DNA of 64,000 nt from Panax quinquefolius (Eukaryota > Streptophyta > Magnoliopsida > Apiales > Araliaceae), in NCBI GenBank assembly GCA_020205615.1, contig CM035156.1, forward strand, positions 18,255,128 to 18,319,127, given 5' to 3'. Of this stretch, positions 58,475 through 64,000 are shown piece by piece. The stretch's first letter is position 1. Each line of letters opens with the position of its first letter. A program made the translations under genes and the position numbers. The notes under the pieces were generated by a model, which saw only the letters and a program-made list of their open reading frames with translations, was not told the origin of the DNA and made no database searches.

Positions 58475-59890
58475 GGCATAATGAACTGCTTTCCAGCTGC
58501 TTAGTCTGAAGTGGATGGACAGAACAGAAGGTTAAATGGTTTGCAGAATTATTGAAGGTGACAGGATAGCTTGGGCTGGATTGCGGATCACGGTCTTAGA
58601 TGCCTTTCTTGGCCTTATCTATATGTTGATTGCATGGAGAAGTTGACATGTATAATGTTGAGAAGATTAATGCTTGTAAAGTTAATATTTCTTTATATGA
58701 ATCCGAAGTGTTAAGTGCGATTTATTTTGATGAATGTGTGATAAAACCTGGTGAAAGTTGTGGTTTCTGACCTATTTATTTTTATTAACTGTACTATGAT
58801 AATGTATCCTGGTGTTATCTAATATACGGGCAATGCTGGTGGAACATTGCAAACGAGAAAGTATTGCAGATGGCGTCTCACAGCCATGGCAAGGAAAGGT
58901 TGGCTTATATATTCCTGAAGACCTATGTATGTATGAAGAACGAGAGTTAAAAGGGTCTGGTAAAATATTTCTAACCTAGTGTAAAGTTCTAGGTAAGCTG
59001 CGAGTGAAACAGAGGAATGGAAATCAGGGGTGGAGATGGGGTAAAGAATTGTAGCTCATTTCTTCACTCTACTAAAAGAAGTTCCTCTGTATTTTATAGG
59101 TACAACTTAAAAAGTGTGCTCAGGTCATGACTTTTAACGTATTGATCGAGGTTCCAACACAAAACGGATTGCTGCAAATTTACTTGGAATTCAAACGTAG
59201 TGTAACGTGTTAGCAGTCGTTTTGTCCAAGTTGAAAATATAAGAGTTGAATGCGAGAAAGATTTGTATATATATGCAATTAGGCACTCACCCAAGTCTTA
59301 AGGTCATGTTACCCAAACAAAATCATGTCAAACGTCTCTGTACATAGGTCCTTCCCCTTCAACTTCAACAGTTGAAAAAAAAAATAGGTAGATTGAACTA
59401 CATTCCTGACTAGGTGTTTGGTCAGAGACCTTCCGGAAAAAATAATAAAAAAGACACCTCCTTTGCATACAATCTTTTTTATGCCCTAACGAAATGATAA
59501 AAAAAAAATATTACCCAGTATAAATTAATTATTTGAAGCATGGATCACTCTCCACTCGAAATTAAATATTAAAAAGAAAACAGAGAATTAGGAGGGGAGG
59601 AGAGGAGAGGAGAGATTCCAAAATATCACCAAGTAAGGGATGGATATCAACTTTCTTGTGGGAAGATATTTCTTGATTTCTACTAATCAAAAGTGGGATT
59701 TTAGTGCATCCTTAATCAGCATCAACTAACTACTTACATAACTACAAAAGCAGCATATTATTATTATATTTATGGGTCAAACTTTGTCATGTATTCGGGA
59801 TTCAAAAGATCATCATTTAGTCCATGAGTAGTTTCTTCGTCAGATTCAATGTTCAAGCATTTTAGAAAGAAAAATTGGAAGTGGGAACAA
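58475..59890. other. 3' untranslated region and downstream intergenic DNA
   Basis: The first few hundred bases are the likely 3' UTR of the Aux/IAA gene. I could not fix a poly(A) site. The rest has no recognisable gene. Confidence 0.5.
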
Positions 59891-59894
59891 CAGC

Positions 59895-59926
<32 letters not shown>

Positions 59927-60489
59927 AGAATTGATTAAGAAATCAGTGATATATATTCGTCGCAATTATTTATCCAGGCAGGCAATACCAACACCACTTA
60001 GATTGCATTATTATGTCATCTCAAATGTTCAAGTAACTAACTAAATAGGAGTAGGTTATAACTACAACTGCTCATGAGTAATTAATTAAGTTTTAGGTTT
60101 AGGTACACAGCTCGATATTCCCTCCGTCCGCCCTTCCTTAAGAATTCCATTTCAAAAGAATGATGCGTGTCTTAGGAGTAATAATAATTAAACCTTAAAG
60201 CTTTCATAGCATTTGGGTTTAAACTTGAAAACTTTATATTATTATACTTCCTTTGTTCCATAAAATAAATAAATAAATAATGGGAGTCTCCTAGTAGGTA
60301 GGCCTTATATTGGACAGAGATTGATCCCTCCCCCCACTTCTTACCTCATTAAATAAGTATTTTGTACAAATAATAAATGCCAAGCTTCACATCACACATG
60401 TATGTATGTATGTATGTATTACATGCATGTGCCTGATCGGAGATGCCAAATTGCATGCTAGCATAGCACCGATGGCTACAGGCGTGGGC

Positions 60490-60534
<45 letters not shown>

Positions 60535-62576
60535 TCTGGTTAGGGTAATACTTTGTCTTCCTGTGAAGATTATTTCATGTACGTGTTTCTTCCACCGCCC
60601 CATCTCATTTTCCTTCCTGCTCAGATTGAGACTCATCCGTTGAGAGTTGCGTTACTAGTACAAAACTACAAATGCCAACTGTTTACGGCACAAGACACAA
60701 TTATGTATGTATGTATGTTTCTACATTTGGAAACAAAGGAAAATAATTAATTAAGCTCAACAAAATACTCCATACTACTAGTAATTGTTTTGTTTTTGTT
60801 AAGCTACAAATTTTCATTAGACTTGAAGATTTTTTGACACTTTTTTTTTATTATTATTATATATATATCAAAAACTAAATAAAAACTACTGTACTTCTTG
60901 TGTGGAAGGAATTTATATCCTATCCTATGGTCCATACAGATACTCCTTCGTCAAGGGCAGTAAATTCATCACCTACCAATTTTTTATGATTACAATCACG
61001 ATAATTTATGAGGCTGTTCAAAAACAGCAGCAGCTGCTATAGAATTTGGTGAAACGAATGGTACTACTTTTCCTTCTTTATTATATCAACAGGCCAGGCC
61101 AGGAAGCAGTAGTAATTAATTACAAAGATTCAATCCATCTTGATATCAAGTGAAGATGCTTCCCAAAGTAGACTACATATTTCTATTAAAAATTACTCCT
61201 CTGTTTTGAAATTGCTTTAATGTATTTAAATAAATACTATATATATATATATATAAAGCAGTTAATTATTGAGGTTCATGACATGTGATCCAATAATAAC
61301 CAAACATCTCAACCACCAACCTATGGTAACAGTTCTGTATGGACTCACTCACCTTGTATGTATGTATGTATGTATTTAAGTATGCATGATTATATATAAT
61401 AGTAGTAGTAGTAGTAGTAGTAGTAGTGTATTTTATTAGAAGTTGGGACTTGTAAATAATGATCCACTTATTCTCATCCTGCGTATCCTTCCATGTGATA
61501 ATGTGACCTCACCTAATCATATGCTAGTTACGTTTTAATATAAAATTAAGACCATGATATATATTGATTATAATACTAATAATACTACTGTAGTTTCCTT
61601 GGTTATTTTTTGGGATACTCATACTATGTCGACACAAGCTTGCATCTTCATCTGTTATGTCTTGTTTGACCCGAATGATTTTTGATTTTCTTTCTATCAA
61701 ATTACACGGTTTTCCGGATCATTAATTAAATTTAATATACTACAATTTTTTAGGAAATAAAAAATATTGTTATAAAACCTTTTTTTTTCTTCTAAATATC
61801 TCAGATAAAAACCTTAATACATTATTCATAATAATAATAATAATAATAAAAAGTCAACAAATAAATAGAAGGAATTCAAAAATGAGCCTGGAATTTGTAT
61901 CTTTGACTTTCATCAAGAAGCATGTTTTAGGGTTTAATTAGAAGTCGCATGAAACATGTTGAAGTAATTGGATGGTGCGAAGATTGAATTTAAATAAATA
62001 AAATTTTAAGTTTGTGTACAAATTTAAAATCACATAATTAATGTCTTAAATTAACAGAGTAAAAGTTGAATTTCAGATTATTATTTTTTTTAAAAAATTC
62101 TATGTAGACATGATAATTAGACATTAGTGATTTGCCGTTTCTATTATAATTTATAAATATATAAATTTATAAAACACTCGTTTTCAATTATTATGTCTGT
62201 CTTTTTTTAAAGTATTGAATCTGTCTCCATTACTCATGTAAACGGAGATTAGGAGGCCAATAAACTTTAGTTTTAACTATATGTATGTGAGGTTAATTAA
62301 GTGGATCTTCCATGTGAGATCAATGTTGTTTAATTTATCCCAAGTCATACAAGTATGATTCATCATAATTTTGGAAAATGACATTTTGGTCCCTGATCAG
62401 CCGCCCCTTCCTTGTGGACAAATTAATCAGGTTTATTAATTGGGATAGGATTAAAATAACCGACTTTCTTGATCCTACCATAAATCCCATGATCACGACT
62501 ACTACTATTTTCTATTCCTTCTCAAGTCAAAAGGAAGACGAGGTGGGTACTGGGTAGGTCTCAGCGTTCGCATAGT
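59891..62576. other. Intergenic DNA rich in microsatellites
   Basis: (TA)n near 59899-59926, 60489-60532 and 61230-61255, TATG repeats near 60402-60420 and 61358-61376, a TAG array near 61400-61427, and an AATAAT run near 61829-61850. CCCTCCGTCC near 60121 resembles one Stowaway end without a clear partner. No gene seen. Confidence 0.5.
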
Positions 62577-63080
62577 CAAGGTTTTTAAACCTGGACCGGT
62601 CATCGAACCGGGAAAATTACTGAATGGATGGGTTATTGGTCCAATCAGTGGTCGGACTGTTATTGACTCAGTGACGTCATTAATATGTAATAAATAATAA
62701 ATAATTAATTATATTAATTATTATTATATATTGTATATAATATTTAGTAAATATGTAAAATTAATCAATTTATCTACAAAAAAAAAACTAAACATCTCTA
62801 AGATACATTCAAATTCCGAAATTCAACCACAAGTTCAAATGTTTGATTAAATGAATGCAAAAATATGTAAAATACCAAACAAAGTCTCAACCTAAATTAC
62901 TAAAATAAAATAAAATCCGTAATATTTTTTTTTTTAATCTTTAAGGAGAGAATAAATTCAAACTAAGTGAACCTGGTCATTGGTTTCTTGGGTCAACCGG
63001 ATTCACCGATTCAACGATTTTTGGATGAAGTGGTTTAAGTATTCAAACCTAGGACCGATTGAGTGAAGCTGAGTCCAGAT
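62577..63080. mobile_element. Possible non-autonomous DNA element with ACCTGGACCGGTC-type ends
   Basis: AACCTGGACCGGTCATCGAACCGG near 62588 and the words AACCTGGTCATTGG and TCAACCGGATTCACCGATTC near 62970-63020 look like repeated or inverted ends, separated by a very AT-rich middle. ACCGG-rich ends like these recur in plant MITE families. I could not define clean inverted repeats or a target duplication. Confidence 0.3.
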
Positions 63081-63277
63081 TTTTTTGATTCAACTCAACT
63101 GACGCTTGCTGTTGGAATTTGAAAACATTGCGCATAGTAACTAAAAACATATACTACTACTATTATTACCTATTTTATTTTATTTAATTTAGTAGCAGTA
63201 ATAGAGATAGAGAGTGTGGTCAAACTCAAGTGCATGTGTACCTTTAATTACACAAACAACACACATGCAATGCAATA

Positions 63278-63605
63278 AGGGCGTTTATTTTGGAATGCCA
63301 TGCAATGCCAGATTACATGATATATTTTTCTTATTTGTGTTCCAATCAAATTATTAAGTCACCCAAACAAATAGTAATAAATCTCTCATTTTGCACTAAA
63401 AATAACTAAAAAATAAAAATAAGATAGTGCAATAAGTGGAATAATTCATTCCATTCTGGTTGAAATGAGTTATTCTATATATTCTTACTCTTAAAAGAAT
63501 CAATATAATTTTTGTCATTTTAATCGCAACCAAACACAAATTTTTTTATTACATACAAATGAATCATTCTATTCTCATATTTATTACTCCGATTCAAACA
63601 AAAGA
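63278..63605. mobile_element. Possible MITE, related to 9648-9855
   Basis: The left end GGGCGTTTATTTTGGAATGCC and the right end, read in reverse, TTTGTTTGAATCGGAGTAAT share a GTTT-GGAAT style with the element at 9648-9855. Both contain GGAAT-ATTCC rich arms. The inverted repeats are imperfect. Sequence after it to 64000 is AT-rich intergenic DNA with no gene seen. Confidence 0.35.
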
Positions 63606-64000
63606 TAATGTGATACTCTAATTGAATTGGCAGGAGAAAGAATAAAAGATGGTGCGTGGTAAATTGAGAAAGAAAAAACAGATGGCGGTAATAGAGGGAT
63701 TCAGTTAGTATAATTTTTTATTTTTTTTTTGTAAGTTGGTTAATTGGCTAATAGAATATTGACACATATTAAATTTTATTTGCGTGTCAACACTTTATTA
63801 ATCAATTAACTAATTTATTTAAAAATAGAGAGATATAGAGAGAGATCTGTGTATAGCTTAGCTAGCCACCATATATGCAGACAGGCATACAATTTAACAA
63901 CACGACGTTCTGATCACCTGCCTACATTAATTGACCCCTCCCCACTCCTGCAAACCAATGACTAGGTTCTAGGCTTTTCATTCTGACCCCCACCCCCACA

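Noticed and set aside
60349..60636. Minus-strand 95-residue frame with YIYIYI repeats
   Set aside because: It translates TA and TATG microsatellites.

Overview
This window is nuclear DNA from a flowering plant, most likely a eudicot. It holds two spliced protein-coding genes of land-plant families, with canonical GT-AG introns. The rest is AT-rich intergenic sequence packed with Ty3/gypsy and Ty1/copia remnants, MITEs, a MULE with gene capture, and TA, TAG and TATG microsatellites. The assignment to eudicots (perhaps an asterid) rests on gene content and TE style and is inference.

Layout. 1-9160 is a TE graveyard. It has an inverted LTR scrap, a decayed Ty3 pol with its 3' LTR (719-5928), a broken Ty1/copia integrase (5929-6691), and a 1.5 kb MULE with a perfect 9-bp target duplication that carries a piece of a WNK-type kinase (7609-9162). 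9163-15787 is mostly featureless, with one small MITE and an LTR-like block with tandem duplications (13853-14900). 15788-16385 on the minus strand is a two-exon gene of the At5g65660-like family, with a probable one-base frameshift. 19016-28520 is a four-layer nest: a Harbinger-like element contains solo LTR A, which contains solo LTR B, which contains solo LTR C, all plus strand. 30370-49452 is a second nest on the minus strand: a full Ty3 element of about 10.2 kb (34350-44563) sits inside another copy of the same family, with about 1.1 kb of the host copy deleted at the junction. 52109-58474 on the plus strand is a complete Aux/IAA gene of the IAA8/IAA9 type, with a 3.2 kb intron in its 5' leader that houses a hAT-like element and a Stowaway MITE. 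58475-64000 is intergenic.

How the parts relate. The two genes are divergently transcribed. As I recall the Arabidopsis map, the two relatives (At5g65660 and IAA9/At5g65670) are also neighbours, so the roughly 36 kb between them looks like an old shared upstream region inflated by retrotransposons. The Aux/IAA gene encodes an auxin-degradable transcriptional repressor; the other protein is a small membrane protein of unknown role. All nine large LTR pieces belong to one family with long LTRs (2.5-2.8 kb), probably a Tekay/Del-like chromovirus.

Limits. All homology calls come from reading motifs by eye. Copies of the Ty3 family differ mostly by short indels at CG and CNG sites, which suggests that part of the apparent decay could be sequencing error. 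I saw no undescribed enzymatic or defence system. The most notable items are the Pack-MULE-like WNK capture, the two nested structures and the gene-pair synteny.
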